Shown here piece by piece: positions 17,961 through 27,525 of a stretch of DNA of 64,000 nt (position 1 is the first letter of the stretch; each line of letters begins with the position of its first letter). The DNA is from Pedobacter cryoconitis (GTDB taxonomy: Bacteria > Bacteroidota > Bacteroidia > Sphingobacteriales > Sphingobacteriaceae): NCBI RefSeq assembly GCF_014207135.1, contig NZ_JACHCC010000010.1, positions 62,001-126,000 of the forward strand, in the 5' to 3' direction. The position numbers and the translations under genes are program-made. The notes beneath the pieces are model-generated. The model was not told the DNA's origin, ran no database searches, and saw nothing but the letters and a program-made list of their open reading frames with translations.

Positions 17961-18967
17961 TGGCTGGTCAAAAAATATTATTACAGACCTCGGGTTTAAC
18001 AGTTGGTTATCGTTCGGGTAGAAACCAATCAAAAGCTGTTGCCGGCCCGCTCGATTTAACTTTATATGCTGGTCAAATGATTTGTTTATTAGGCCCGAAT
18101 GGTTGTGGCAAATCTACTTTGCTCAGAACTATTTCGGGGTTACAAGAACCAATTGAGGGAAGAATTGAACTGGAAGAGAAGAATCTCAGACAGATGAAAC
18201 CTTCTCAGATCGCTCAGAAAATAAGCCTGGTGCTGACCGATAATGTGAGATCTGCTAATCTGGACGTCTACTCGCTGATTGCATTGGGGCGTTATCCTTA
18301 TTCAGGCTGGTTAGGTATATTAACTGACCATGATAAACTAGTTATTGATCAGGCCATTAAAGCGACTGGTACAGGTGCTTTTTTAGGTAGGAAAATAGAT
18401 AGCCTGAGTGATGGAGAATGTCAGAAAGTAATGCTGGCCAGGGCAATGGCTCAGGATACACCTCTGATCATACTGGACGAACCTACTGCTCACCTTGATC
18501 TGCCAAGTCGTATTCAACTGATGCGTTTATTACATCAGCTGGCTAAAGAAACGGATAAAGCTATTTTACTCTCTACACATGAACTGGACCTTGCTTTACA
18601 GGTAGCTGACCGGATCTGGCTGATGAGTAGTGGCGGACGTCTGGATGCGGGGCTGCCGGAAGAACTGGTCTTGAATGGGGCTTTTCAGCATGCTTTTAAT
18701 AAAGATGAAATAGAATTTGATGCTGCGACGGGTACATTTAATATCCATTATGCGGGTAAACAGACGATTAGTGTGACGGGAGATAGTACTGCTGCTTTCT
18801 GGACAAGAAAAGCACTGATCAGAAATGGTTTCAGTATTTCAGCTGCTGCTGAAAAAAAACTGACGGTTTCTGGTGAGGACAATCATCCGGTCTGGGAGGT
18901 TGATGATAACGGGAAACGGGCTGTCTATACCACACTGCGTGAATTTCTTGATACAATTAAAATTTAA
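17960..18967 (+). CDS. btuD: Corrinoid ABC transporter ATP-binding protein
   Basis: 335 residues. Walker A GPNGCGKST (45-53), Q-loop, signature LSDGEC (usually LSGGQ/LSDGE in this family) and Walker B LIILDEPTAHLD, then the switch His in STHELDLA. The first ~245 residues form the nucleotide-binding domain. A C-terminal extension of about 90 residues (YAGKQTISVTGDSTAAFW onward, position approximate) is not part of the catalytic core and is common in Bacteroidota homologs. It powers import by BtuFC. Confidence 0.9.
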   Translation: MAGQKILLQTSGLTVGYRSGRNQSKAVAGPLDLTLYAGQMICLLGPNGCGKSTLLRTISGLQEPIEGRIELEEKNLRQMKPSQIAQKISLVLTDNVRSANLDVYSLIALGRYPYSGWLGILTDHDKLVIDQAIKATGTGAFLGRKIDSLSDGECQKVMLARAMAQDTPLIILDEPTAHLDLPSRIQLMRLLHQLAKETDKAILLSTHELDLALQVADRIWLMSSGGRLDAGLPEELVLNGAFQHAFNKDEIEFDAATGTFNIHYAGKQTISVTGDSTAAFWTRKALIRNGFSISAAAEKKLTVSGEDNHPVWEVDDNGKRAVYTTLREFLDTIKI

Positions 18968-18985
18968 AAACTAGATATACTAAAC

Positions 18986-21181
18986 ATGAATAAAAAACTA
19001 CCCTTATTGTCTTTTAAAAACTTGCTTTTTGGCACTGTTTTACTCAGTAGCCCAGCCTGGGCTCAGGAGAAAAAGGCAGATACTTTAAGGACTAATTCTC
19101 TTGACGAAGTTGTGGTGACTTCATTGAGAACAGAAACTAAAAGAAGTAATGTACCGCAAAGTATGACGGTAATTACGAAGGCCGCTATGGCATTGACTCC
19201 TTCACTGGAAGTAACAGACCTGCTGAAGAAAAATTCTTCGGTAAGTATTATCCAGTATCCGGGCCTGTCTTCTGGTATTGGTATCCGTGGTTTCAGACCT
19301 CAGACCAGTGGTTTAAATCAGCGTTCATTATTACTTGTTGACGGCCGTCCGGCTGGTACGGTAAGTATTGCTACAATTAATCCTGCTGATATTGAACGGA
19401 TTGAAATACTGAAAGGTCCGGCTTCTGCTTTATACGGCTCATCGGCTATGGGTGGTGTAATTAATATTATTACTAAAAAATCGACTGGTGATATTCATGG
19501 AAATGTTTATGCGCAATATGGTTCTTACCAGACTACTCAGTTGGGAGCTGCTGCCGGAGGTAATATCACTAAACAACTGGATTTTGATTTAACGTTCCAG
19601 AATTTCGACAGGGCGGAGAATATGAAGCTGGGGAAAGGAAATGTATTCAGGAAATGGTTAAATGCAGGTACAGCAGTTGAAAACTATGCTGACGGGACTA
19701 GTGCTGTTGTGGATGATAAACGTTCGGATGGCTTAAGACGCGATTATACGAAACTGACTTACAATTCTGGAAGTCTGAGATTAGGTTACCAGATTGATCC
19801 TAACTGGAGACTGGATGTGAGAGGGGAGCGTTTTGCAGCTAAAAATGTAGAAGCACCAAGTGATATCTTCTTCGGGAACAGTCAGCCCAGTACTAAAGAT
19901 ATTGAACGTCATAATGAAGAAGCAACACTTACTGGTAATATAGATCAGCATCATTTGTCTTTAAAGGGTTATACTTCAAACGAAAATAACCTGAACTATA
20001 CGCTGTTGACAGAGGCAGATGGTTTACTTGCACCTTATGGTTCTTATAAAAGTTCAACCAGCTGGAAAGGTATCCAGGCAAAAGATGCTTATACTTTAGG
20101 TAAACATACACTGATTTTTGGTTTAGATTATAGTAATGCATTGACTAAGTCACAAAGTTTCAATCCAGATGGTTCTGGTTCAGCACCGTATTCACCAAAC
20201 TATAGCCTGTCATCGGCTGCTGCCTATATTCAGGGACAACTTAATTTCCTGGATAATAAACTAGTGATTAATCCGGGGGTACGTCTGGATCTGATTACTT
20301 ATAATGTATTACAAACACCACTGTTAACTACTTATACGCCAGGTAAAAAAACGAATCCTTTCTTTAGTCCTAGTTTAGCAGCGCAATATGCTTTAAGTAA
20401 GTTATTTACGCTACATGCTAGTACGGGAAGAGCTTTTGTGACGCCAGATGCTTATAATGTTGCTGGTTATTCTCAGCGGGTAAGTAATGGTAAAGCAAGT
20501 GTGATCCAGGGAAATCCTAACCTGAAGAACGAAAATAGTATTTCGTGGGATGCTGGTTTGAGATTCAGCAAATCTGATTTGGGACTGACAGCAGATTTCA
20601 CTTATTACAATACTTATGTAAAAGACCGGATCACTACGCAAACTACTGTACCAAATCCTCCTCAAAATACACCTGACGGAGTTCCAATTGGAACCAGCAT
20701 GACTTATATTAATGCAAATAAGGCTAATATCAATGGTTTTGAAGCCGAGTTTGCCTGGGATTTCGGAACACTGGCAGCAAAAGATTATTCACTGAAACTT
20801 TTTGCTAATGCTACAAAATCATCTAAAGCTAAAGAAGTAACTATTGCAGCTAATGGCACGCAAACAAGTAAGGACATTTATAATGTTCCGAATTTTACTT
20901 CCAGTTATGGTTTTGAGTTCAATAACTTAAAAGGTCTCGATCTGCGTTTAAGTGGCAGGTATGTCGGAAAACGGAAGGATACAGATTTCAATGACCCTAA
21001 ATATCCTGAAATCGTTTATCCTGAATTTATGGTTGCTGATTTCGGCGCCAGTTATACTTACATGAAGAGACATACTGTTACCTTCCTGGTAAACAATATT
21101 ACGGATGAAAATTATTATGAAAAAAGAGGGTTTAACCTTGCAGGAAGAAACTTCGCTTTAAGATATAATATCAGTTTCTAA
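18986..21181 (+). CDS. btuB: TonB-dependent corrinoid receptor (BtuB-like)
   Basis: 731 residues: signal peptide (1-26, ending AWAQ), TonB-box-like DEVVVTS (40-46), a plug domain (about 50-165, with SLLLVDGRPAG and RIEILKGPASALYGS) and a barrel ending in an aromatic (YNISF). No carboxypeptidase-like domain, unlike the receptor at 1.7 kb. As the last gene after btuFCD under a cobalamin riboswitch, it is very probably the outer-membrane cobamide receptor. It is closed by a bidirectional terminator. Confidence 0.9.
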   Translation: MNKKLPLLSFKNLLFGTVLLSSPAWAQEKKADTLRTNSLDEVVVTSLRTETKRSNVPQSMTVITKAAMALTPSLEVTDLLKKNSSVSIIQYPGLSSGIGIRGFRPQTSGLNQRSLLLVDGRPAGTVSIATINPADIERIEILKGPASALYGSSAMGGVINIITKKSTGDIHGNVYAQYGSYQTTQLGAAAGGNITKQLDFDLTFQNFDRAENMKLGKGNVFRKWLNAGTAVENYADGTSAVVDDKRSDGLRRDYTKLTYNSGSLRLGYQIDPNWRLDVRGERFAAKNVEAPSDIFFGNSQPSTKDIERHNEEATLTGNIDQHHLSLKGYTSNENNLNYTLLTEADGLLAPYGSYKSSTSWKGIQAKDAYTLGKHTLIFGLDYSNALTKSQSFNPDGSGSAPYSPNYSLSSAAAYIQGQLNFLDNKLVINPGVRLDLITYNVLQTPLLTTYTPGKKTNPFFSPSLAAQYALSKLFTLHASTGRAFVTPDAYNVAGYSQRVSNGKASVIQGNPNLKNENSISWDAGLRFSKSDLGLTADFTYYNTYVKDRITTQTTVPNPPQNTPDGVPIGTSMTYINANKANINGFEAEFAWDFGTLAAKDYSLKLFANATKSSKAKEVTIAANGTQTSKDIYNVPNFTSSYGFEFNNLKGLDLRLSGRYVGKRKDTDFNDPKYPEIVYPEFMVADFGASYTYMKRHTVTFLVNNITDENYYEKRGFNLAGRNFALRYNISF

Positions 21182-21200
21182 AACTGTTAATCTCTAAGGA

Positions 21201-21238
21201 AAAACCGCTTAGGCCTGCTGGGGCTTAAGCGGTTTTTT
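21201..21238. terminator. Bidirectional intrinsic terminator (btuB / GH31 gene)
   Basis: A near-perfect stem of about 15 bp (AAAACCGCTTA-GGCC against GGGCTTAAGCGGTTTT) with a run of T on either strand. It sits between convergent genes. Confidence 0.88.
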
Positions 21239-21255
21239 AGTAAATCTTACAATTT

Positions 21256-24200
21256 CTATTTCAAACTGATCAGCTGTGATACGGTTGTACTTAACCGTTC
21301 TGTTTTGATATGTACAATTCCAGCTTTATCATTCGGATCAAAATAGTATCCGGCTGCTGCCTTATCGAAACTTTCTTTGTTGACATAAGCTTTAAGTTGT
21401 TTACTATTAACGTAAACCTTTTTAGGTACTCTTGTCTGGTGAATATCTACTAAATATACCCTTGTAGTATTACGACCTTTAAAATCTCCTCTGGCAGCAT
21501 TTATCTGAAGATTAATATCTTTTGTCGCATCTACTTCAATCAGCGTTTTGGCAAATGCTCCGTTACGATGTTCACGGGTTAATCCATCATCTTCGTATAA
21601 ATCAAAAGATGATTTCTGGAAAGGGTAAATATCCAGGGTCAGGCTGTCTGTTTTCTTTTCTCCATCGTAATTCATCTGGGGATACATAGGTATAATTGCT
21701 CCTTCTTTTACAAACAGGGGAAGTTTCTCCAAACCAGCTTCGTAGTTATTCAGCCAGGTATTTCCAGAATAAATTTTACCACTCCAGTAATCTGTCCAGT
21801 TGCCTTTTGGCAGGTATATACTGTCTCTTTTGGCTTCGCTTTTATATACAGGTGCTACTAGCAGAGAAGTTCCGTTCATGAACTGATACTGTGTTTTTTT
21901 ATCCCATGTAACCTGGTCATCAGGATATTCCAGTACCATTGCTCTTGAAGCTGGTATACCGGTTTCATGAGCTTCTTCACATAAAGTATACATGTAAGGA
22001 GTCATTCTCATCTTAAGCTGCAGATATTTTCTGTTGATAGCAGTATAGGGCTCGCCGAAGTTGTATGGCTGCTTGTCTTTTTTAGACCAGCCACTCATGA
22101 CCATCAGTACAGGGGTAAAACACTTCCATTGAAGATCTCTTACATAAGTCGAGTCACTGCCGCCAAAGATACCATCAACATCTCCCGTAGCTGCATTCTG
22201 AGCCGACAGACCTGAGCCTATAACAGTTGGTATATGAAAACGTATATACTCCCAGTTTCCTTTCTGGTCTCCTGACCAGACTGTAGAATATCTCTGAGTT
22301 CCAGCCCATCCCATTACACTCCAGATAAAACCACGGGCATCACTGTTATTCTCGATGCCTTCATAGGCAGCTTTACAGCCATCTAAGGCATATTTATAAC
22401 CAGGGCCAACCCAGGCCACATCGAGTTTGGCTAAACGGGAACCGTACTGTCCTACTTCCTTAGCGATTTTATCTACTCCGTTTTCAGTCCATAGACCAGT
22501 ATAGAACCCTCGTTTATGTAATTCTGTGATTGTGGAATCCAGTTTGGTATAACCGCAACCATAACCATCATTTGGCAGGATCCAGCCACGCGGAAAATTA
22601 TTGGCTACATATTTATCAGCAACCAGTTTAATAACATCAGGAGTAGTTCCTGTAGTACCGGTTCCTTTATAGTTTTTACTTTCGTTTCCTTTAGATCCAC
22701 GATTATAACAGTTGGCATCGCCTAAACTCAATGCCCAGCGCGGCATTAAAAACGGACGTCCGGTAATCTGAGTATATCCGTTTAAAATCTGTTTTAATGA
22801 AGGACCATAAAAATAGAAACAATCGAAACGGTTTTCATTATGAGTGAATTGCAGATTCTCTTTAAATGAGTATTTACCTACATCAAAAGTATTTCTGAAA
22901 GCTCCATAACCTGCGGTAGACAGATAGAAAGGAGCGGGGTTAGCTCTTCCTCCATCATCCCATCCGTTACCTTTTTCAATGAGTATATCTTTGTCCCGGT
23001 GTGAGAAATAACCATTCTGCATCCCACAACCATAAAAGTATTCATCTGCCTGGCGTTTCATACTTTGTTTGGTATGTGCACCGAAAGACATAGGCTCAGA
23101 CTCTTCCCAGATTACTTTGCTGTCTGTAACATCGTACATCGCAAAGCGTAAAGGGCTTTTGTAAACTCTTACAACACAGTCCGCAGTTTTAAGCTGGTAA
23201 TAATTTCCCTTGTCAGCAGAGGCTATGGTTGGGTTTTTAACCGCATAACTAACGACGATATCATTGGCTGCAGGATTGGTGAATTCTCCATCAGGAGCCA
23301 TCCAGATTCTGAAAATATCATTGCTGTAAAATATCACTTTAAAGGCAGAAAGTCCTGCTGAGATATTGAATTCGTTACCATTTGCTTTAAAACCAGTCAG
23401 GTTCCCTATACTGGTTTCCTTTGCATTAATTTTAACCAGGAGATTGTTGTTGGATGTTTTTTCGTCGGCTTCATATTTCAGGCGAAAATTCAGTGCGTGC
23501 ATTGGCCGGTCTGTCAGATCGGTAGCCGGAAGTTTCACAGTAACCTCTTCACCTGGTGCTATGCCTTTTTTAGTGGCAGGTACCACAATCGAAATTTCTT
23601 TTTTGCCATCCAGGGTACAAAAGACACTGAAGGCCGATTTAATGGTCTCAGTCCCACTGTTTTTAACGGTTACCGCTAGTACATCGGATTTAGTAAAAGT
23701 GTTCTCTTCTTCGTTATGTGAGGTCAGGCGACCTATTGCCAGGTCTTTGCTATAAGCTTCATCAAGTTCTATGTCGTCAATCATCCAATACCAGCTGTAA
23801 TAGCCTTTCCAATAAAATCGTAGATATACTTTTGGCTGGTTTGCGGCTGTTTTAGTGATATTAAGTTCCTGATTAATAGGGGTAAACATGTCTTTAGCTG
23901 CAGGGGCATTGTTCATGACATTATAATCCGTCCATTTTACTCCATCGGTACTGACACCGACAAATAAACCAGCTCCCGGGCCGGCAGACTCATTGTTGTA
24001 CCTGAAGGTTTGCTGAAAACGAAGGATGACGGATGATTTACCGGAACAATCTATACTTTTAGTCTGCATCCAGGTGTCTGGATGCCAGTTCTTTTTAATC
24101 CAGCGGGGCTGATCTTCATCTACAAAATAACCTGCCTGGAACTGCAGGTGATATCCACGGCTTTTAGAAGCAATCGGGGGAGCTTGCTGCTGGTATTGGT

Positions 24201-24396
24201 AGGAACCCGGGTAAGGTTGATTAGTGACCAGCCACTCGATGTTTTGTGTGCTGTTGTCAACGTTTTTCCATCCTTCAGGTAATTTTCCAGATTTGAAGTT
24301 CTCTGACCAGAATATTTTTGGATCAGCTACGGGTTTCTGGCCAAAAGACTTTCCAATGAAAAGGGAAGTTATGGCGCATAAAATTAGTCGTTTCAT
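21256..24396 (-). CDS. Glycoside hydrolase family 31 protein with N-terminal adhesion-like domain
   Basis: 1046 residues: signal peptide (about 1-19), an N-terminal beta-sandwich similar to choice-of-anchor/MAM-like domains (about 25-215), a CARDB-like segment (about 218-325), the GH31 N-domain and barrel (about 330-860), and C-terminal beta domains with the YEDDGLTREHRNG motif typical of DUF5110. The nucleophile is Asp659 (KLDVAW) and the likely acid/base is Asp710 (WSGD). The active-site context resembles alpha-1,3-/isomaltosidase or alpha-galactosidase-like GH31 groups rather than maltase. The protein is exported. It has its own promoter with a LacI-type operator; it splits the cobamide locus physically. 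Confidence 0.88.
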   Translation of the reverse strand: MKRLILCAITSLFIGKSFGQKPVADPKIFWSENFKSGKLPEGWKNVDNSTQNIEWLVTNQPYPGSYQYQQQAPPIASKSRGYHLQFQAGYFVDEDQPRWIKKNWHPDTWMQTKSIDCSGKSSVILRFQQTFRYNNESAGPGAGLFVGVSTDGVKWTDYNVMNNAPAAKDMFTPINQELNITKTAANQPKVYLRFYWKGYYSWYWMIDDIELDEAYSKDLAIGRLTSHNEEENTFTKSDVLAVTVKNSGTETIKSAFSVFCTLDGKKEISIVVPATKKGIAPGEEVTVKLPATDLTDRPMHALNFRLKYEADEKTSNNNLLVKINAKETSIGNLTGFKANGNEFNISAGLSAFKVIFYSNDIFRIWMAPDGEFTNPAANDIVVSYAVKNPTIASADKGNYYQLKTADCVVRVYKSPLRFAMYDVTDSKVIWEESEPMSFGAHTKQSMKRQADEYFYGCGMQNGYFSHRDKDILIEKGNGWDDGGRANPAPFYLSTAGYGAFRNTFDVGKYSFKENLQFTHNENRFDCFYFYGPSLKQILNGYTQITGRPFLMPRWALSLGDANCYNRGSKGNESKNYKGTGTTGTTPDVIKLVADKYVANNFPRGWILPNDGYGCGYTKLDSTITELHKRGFYTGLWTENGVDKIAKEVGQYGSRLAKLDVAWVGPGYKYALDGCKAAYEGIENNSDARGFIWSVMGWAGTQRYSTVWSGDQKGNWEYIRFHIPTVIGSGLSAQNAATGDVDGIFGGSDSTYVRDLQWKCFTPVLMVMSGWSKKDKQPYNFGEPYTAINRKYLQLKMRMTPYMYTLCEEAHETGIPASRAMVLEYPDDQVTWDKKTQYQFMNGTSLLVAPVYKSEAKRDSIYLPKGNWTDYWSGKIYSGNTWLNNYEAGLEKLPLFVKEGAIIPMYPQMNYDGEKKTDSLTLDIYPFQKSSFDLYEDDGLTREHRNGAFAKTLIEVDATKDINLQINAARGDFKGRNTTRVYLVDIHQTRVPKKVYVNSKQLKAYVNKESFDKAAAGYYFDPNDKAGIVHIKTERLSTTVSQLISLK

Positions 24397-24431
24397 TTGT
24401 GATTTTAGGTTCAGGATTGTATGCTATGAAC

Positions 24432-24476
24432 CAAACTTAAACAATTGAACAGCTTTATGACCGCGCAAACGTTTGC
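24432..24476 (-). promoter_or_regulatory. GH31 gene promoter with LacI-type operator
   Basis: On the minus strand a -7 element TAAGTTTG occupies 24432-24439. A perfect 12-bp palindrome GCAAACGTTTGC lies at 24465-24476, about 26 bp upstream of the -7 and overlapping or just upstream of the -33 region. The palindrome matches the central pattern (with CG centre) bound by LacI/PurR-family regulators. No LacI-family gene is in the window. Confidence 0.65.
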
Positions 24477-24616
24477 TCAATTTAATTCTGTGTTTTTTTG
24501 ATGTATTCAGCGTGTATTCAGGTATCATCAGATAAAATTGTTTGTAAATTTAAAGAGACCCTTAGTTTTTATTTGTTAAAATTGTGCTGCTTATAATTGG
24601 CTTAACTAAAATCTGA

Positions 24617-25210
24617 ATGAAGATATATACTAAAAAAGGAGACAAGGGAACTACAGGGCTTTTTGGCGGGAAACGTGTTGATAAGGATGATGTGCGTGTA
24701 GAATGTGTGGGTACACTGGACGAAGTAAATTCAACAATAGGTATGCTCCGGGTAAAACTGGGGGAGAAACATGAATGGCAAAGTAATCTTCACAAAATTC
24801 AGAAAGATCTGATGGATATGATGTCTCATCTTGCACGTCCTTCGGATACAACTAAAATAAATACTAACCCTATGCCGGTTGATGGTCCTGTTTTTTGTGA
24901 GACATGGATTGATGAACTGGAAAATGCAATGACACATCCTTCTGATTATTTCATTCTGCCGGGTGGAAATGAGATTTCTGCACTTTGCCATATGGTCAGA
25001 ACACAAATGCGAAGAGGGGAGAGAAGACTGGTGAGCTTAATCAAAACTGATGAAGTGGGTGAAACGATTCCAGCGTATATTAACCGTTTGTCTGATTTGT
25101 TTTTTACGCTTTCGCGCGCAGAGATGGATAAAGCAGGGGTAGCTGAGGAAAAATGGCAGTTGTTTCTTTATAAACGGTTTAAGGAAAGTAATCCACCAGT
25201 AAAACCTTAA
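24617..25210 (+). CDS. pduO: Cob(I)alamin adenosyltransferase, PduO type
   Basis: 197 residues. It transfers the adenosyl group of ATP to cob(I)alamin. PduO-type motifs: N-terminal TKKGDKGTTGLFGG (ATP binding), VGTLDEVNS, RRGERRLVSL and the INRLSDLFFTLSR end. It starts the third cobamide block, with 3- and 6-bp gaps to the next genes. No riboswitch is evident in the 220 bp upstream, unlike btuF. Confidence 0.93.
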   Translation: MKIYTKKGDKGTTGLFGGKRVDKDDVRVECVGTLDEVNSTIGMLRVKLGEKHEWQSNLHKIQKDLMDMMSHLARPSDTTKINTNPMPVDGPVFCETWIDELENAMTHPSDYFILPGGNEISALCHMVRTQMRRGERRLVSLIKTDEVGETIPAYINRLSDLFFTLSRAEMDKAGVAEEKWQLFLYKRFKESNPPVKP

Positions 25211-25213
25211 TTT

Positions 25214-25717
25214 ATGTTGATTTTCGTAACAGGCGGGGTGCGAAGCGGCAAGAGCTCCTATGCACAAAAGCGGGCAAAGGAATTATGTGCTGATCCGGTT
25301 TATGTGGCTACGGCCAAAATATGGGATGAGGATTTTCATGAACGTGTCAAACGTCATCAGGAAGACAGGGGATCGGAATGGACTAATTTTGAAGCATACC
25401 GTGACCTGCATCTTTTACCACTGAAGGATCGTGTGGTGGTCATAGATTGTGTAACCTTATGGCTGACCAATTTTTTTCTGGATCATGACAATGATATTGA
25501 TTTAGCACTGGCTGATTTTAAAAAAGAAATTAACCAGTTGATAGAAATTCCAGGTACTTTTATCGTCATTTCTAATGAACTGGGGATGGGACTGCATGCC
25601 GATACTCCTGTGGGACGTCAGTTTGCAGATCTGCAGGGCTGGGCAAATCAGTATGTCGCAGCAAAAGCCAATGAAGCAGTTTTTATGGTGTCAGGACTGC
25701 CCCTGAGTTTAAAATAA
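25214..25717 (+). CDS. cobU: Adenosylcobinamide kinase / adenosylcobinamide-phosphate guanylyltransferase
   Basis: 167 residues, the usual length. P-loop GGVRSGKS (7-14) and the guanylylated His48 within the RHQEDRG segment; the VISNELGMG and GRQFADLQGWANQ motifs close the protein. It phosphorylates adenosylcobinamide and then attaches GMP. It is 3 bp after pduO. Confidence 0.95.
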   Translation: MLIFVTGGVRSGKSSYAQKRAKELCADPVYVATAKIWDEDFHERVKRHQEDRGSEWTNFEAYRDLHLLPLKDRVVVIDCVTLWLTNFFLDHDNDIDLALADFKKEINQLIEIPGTFIVISNELGMGLHADTPVGRQFADLQGWANQYVAAKANEAVFMVSGLPLSLK

Positions 25718-25723
25718 ATAATT

Positions 25724-26728
25724 ATGATTGCTGAAGAGCTCAAGAAATTAATAGATAATAAGACCAAACCTATAGGGGCTTTAGGGATGCTGGAAGCATT
25801 AGCTTCGCAAATTGGCAGTATATTGGGTACGACAACACCGCAATTGTTAAACCCGCACCTGGTTGTTTTTGCAGCGGATCATGGGATAGCGATGGAAGGT
25901 GTAAGCGCTTTTCCACAGGAGGTAACGAGGCAAATGGTGCTTAATTTTTTAAACGGTGGTGCCGCAATTAATGTTTTTTGCAGGCAACATGATATTCATC
26001 TTCAGGTTGTCGATGCAGGGGTGAATTATGATTTTGAGAGGAATTTGCCTTTGGGGGATGGAAAAATTGCTAAAGGAACAGCTTCTTTTTTGCAGGGGCC
26101 GGCTATGACTTCTGAACAGGCTGAGCAGTGTTTACTGAATGGAAAAGCTGTGGTTGATGTTATCGCTGCAAAAGGGTGTAACGTAATTGGTTTTGGAGAG
26201 ATGGGTATTGGTAATACTTCAAGCGCAGCAGTTCTGATGAGCAAATTGTGCGGTCTGCCAATTGCTGATTGTATCGGAAGAGGAACAGGACTAAATGATG
26301 AGCAATTATTAAGAAAGCAAGCTATCCTGGAACAGGCAGTCGCTAATTATACAGGTACAGCTAATGTTTTTGAACTGATGGCCTATTTTGGTGGTTTCGA
26401 ATTATTGGAAATGACTGGTGCAATGTTAGCTGCTGCTGAAAAGAATATGGTTGTATTAGTTGACGGTTTTATTGCAACTGCTGCCTTTCTTTGTGCCAGC
26501 CGGATTGATCCTGAAATTAAACATAAAGCTGTCTTTTGTCATGAATCAAATGAAAAGGGGCATCGTTTATTATTGGCTCAACTGGATGCAAAGCCGTTAT
26601 TGGGTCTTGGCCTTCGTTTGGGAGAAGGAACTGGTTGTGCGTTAGCTTATCCTTTATTAAAAAGTGCTGTTAATTTTTTGAATGAAATGGCGAGTTTTGA
26701 AAGTGCTTCGATAACCAATAAATCCTGA
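25724..26728 (+). CDS. cobT: Nicotinate-nucleotide--dimethylbenzimidazole phosphoribosyltransferase
   Basis: 334 residues. It makes alpha-ribazole phosphate (or another lower-ligand nucleotide) from NaMN and a base. Motifs: TKPIGALGMLE near the N-terminus, FAADHGIAMEGVSAFP, GEMGIGNTSSAA and the catalytic-Glu RLGEGTGCALA. It overlaps cobS by one base (A of ATG at 26728). No DMB synthesis gene (bluB) is in the window, so the base may be salvaged. Confidence 0.95.
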   Translation: MIAEELKKLIDNKTKPIGALGMLEALASQIGSILGTTTPQLLNPHLVVFAADHGIAMEGVSAFPQEVTRQMVLNFLNGGAAINVFCRQHDIHLQVVDAGVNYDFERNLPLGDGKIAKGTASFLQGPAMTSEQAEQCLLNGKAVVDVIAAKGCNVIGFGEMGIGNTSSAAVLMSKLCGLPIADCIGRGTGLNDEQLLRKQAILEQAVANYTGTANVFELMAYFGGFELLEMTGAMLAAAEKNMVVLVDGFIATAAFLCASRIDPEIKHKAVFCHESNEKGHRLLLAQLDAKPLLGLGLRLGEGTGCALAYPLLKSAVNFLNEMASFESASITNKS

Positions 26729-27525
26729 TGAATAAACAGCTGAGACTTTTTTTTACAGCATTATCGTTTTATTCGCGGCTACCAGCCCCAGCTTTTGTAC
26801 ATCAGGACAATGCGCATTATCTGCCAGATTCCATCCGGTATCTGCCAGTCATTGGCTGGATAACGGGATTAGTCACTGCCTGTGTTTTTATAGCTGCAAG
26901 ATGGTTGTTTGGTGATCCTGTAGCAGTACTGCTCTCTATGGTAGCTTCTGTGCTGTTAACGGGAGCATTTCATGAGGATGGTTTTGCGGATGTCTGTGAT
27001 GGATTTGGCGGTGGATGGGCAAAAGAAAAGATTCTGGATATTATGAAGGACAGCCGCCTGGGCACTTACGGAGTGGTAGGACTTATTTTATTGCTCGGTA
27101 TTAAATTCGCTGCTTTGTTACAGTTGTTTACCGAGACATTTATTGATGCTGGTACACTTAAAGTGATTGGGTTATTTATAGTGGCTCATTCATTGAGCAG
27201 GTTTGCTGCTATAACGGTGGTTTTTAATCATAGTTATGCCCGGATTGAAGAGAGTAAAGCGAGTGGGGCGGTAGCTAAAGGAAAATCTTTAAATTTAATC
27301 CTGGCAGGTGTTTTTATGCTAATCCCATTGGTGATTATGGCTATTTACTTAGCGCAACCTTTGCTGTTTCTGACGATTGTACCGGTAGTACTTTTTAGTC
27401 TGTATCTTGGTGAATATTTTAAGAAATGGATAGGTGGATATACCGGTGATTGTCTGGGGGCAGTTCAGCAAATGACTGAGGTTATTATCTATTTGGCTTA
27501 TATTCTGATATGGAAATTTATCTGA
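26728..27525 (+). CDS. cobS: Adenosylcobinamide-GDP ribazoletransferase (cobalamin synthase)
   Basis: A 265-residue inner-membrane enzyme joining adenosylcobinamide-GDP and alpha-ribazole (phosphate). The start 'FFTALSFYSRLPAP', the acidic motif FHEDGFADVCDGFGGG with the D-x-R-LGTYG continuation and six or so membrane segments match the family. It overlaps cobC by 16 bp. Confidence 0.95.
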   Translation: MNKQLRLFFTALSFYSRLPAPAFVHQDNAHYLPDSIRYLPVIGWITGLVTACVFIAARWLFGDPVAVLLSMVASVLLTGAFHEDGFADVCDGFGGGWAKEKILDIMKDSRLGTYGVVGLILLLGIKFAALLQLFTETFIDAGTLKVIGLFIVAHSLSRFAAITVVFNHSYARIEESKASGAVAKGKSLNLILAGVFMLIPLVIMAIYLAQPLLFLTIVPVVLFSLYLGEYFKKWIGGYTGDCLGAVQQMTEVIIYLAYILIWKFI

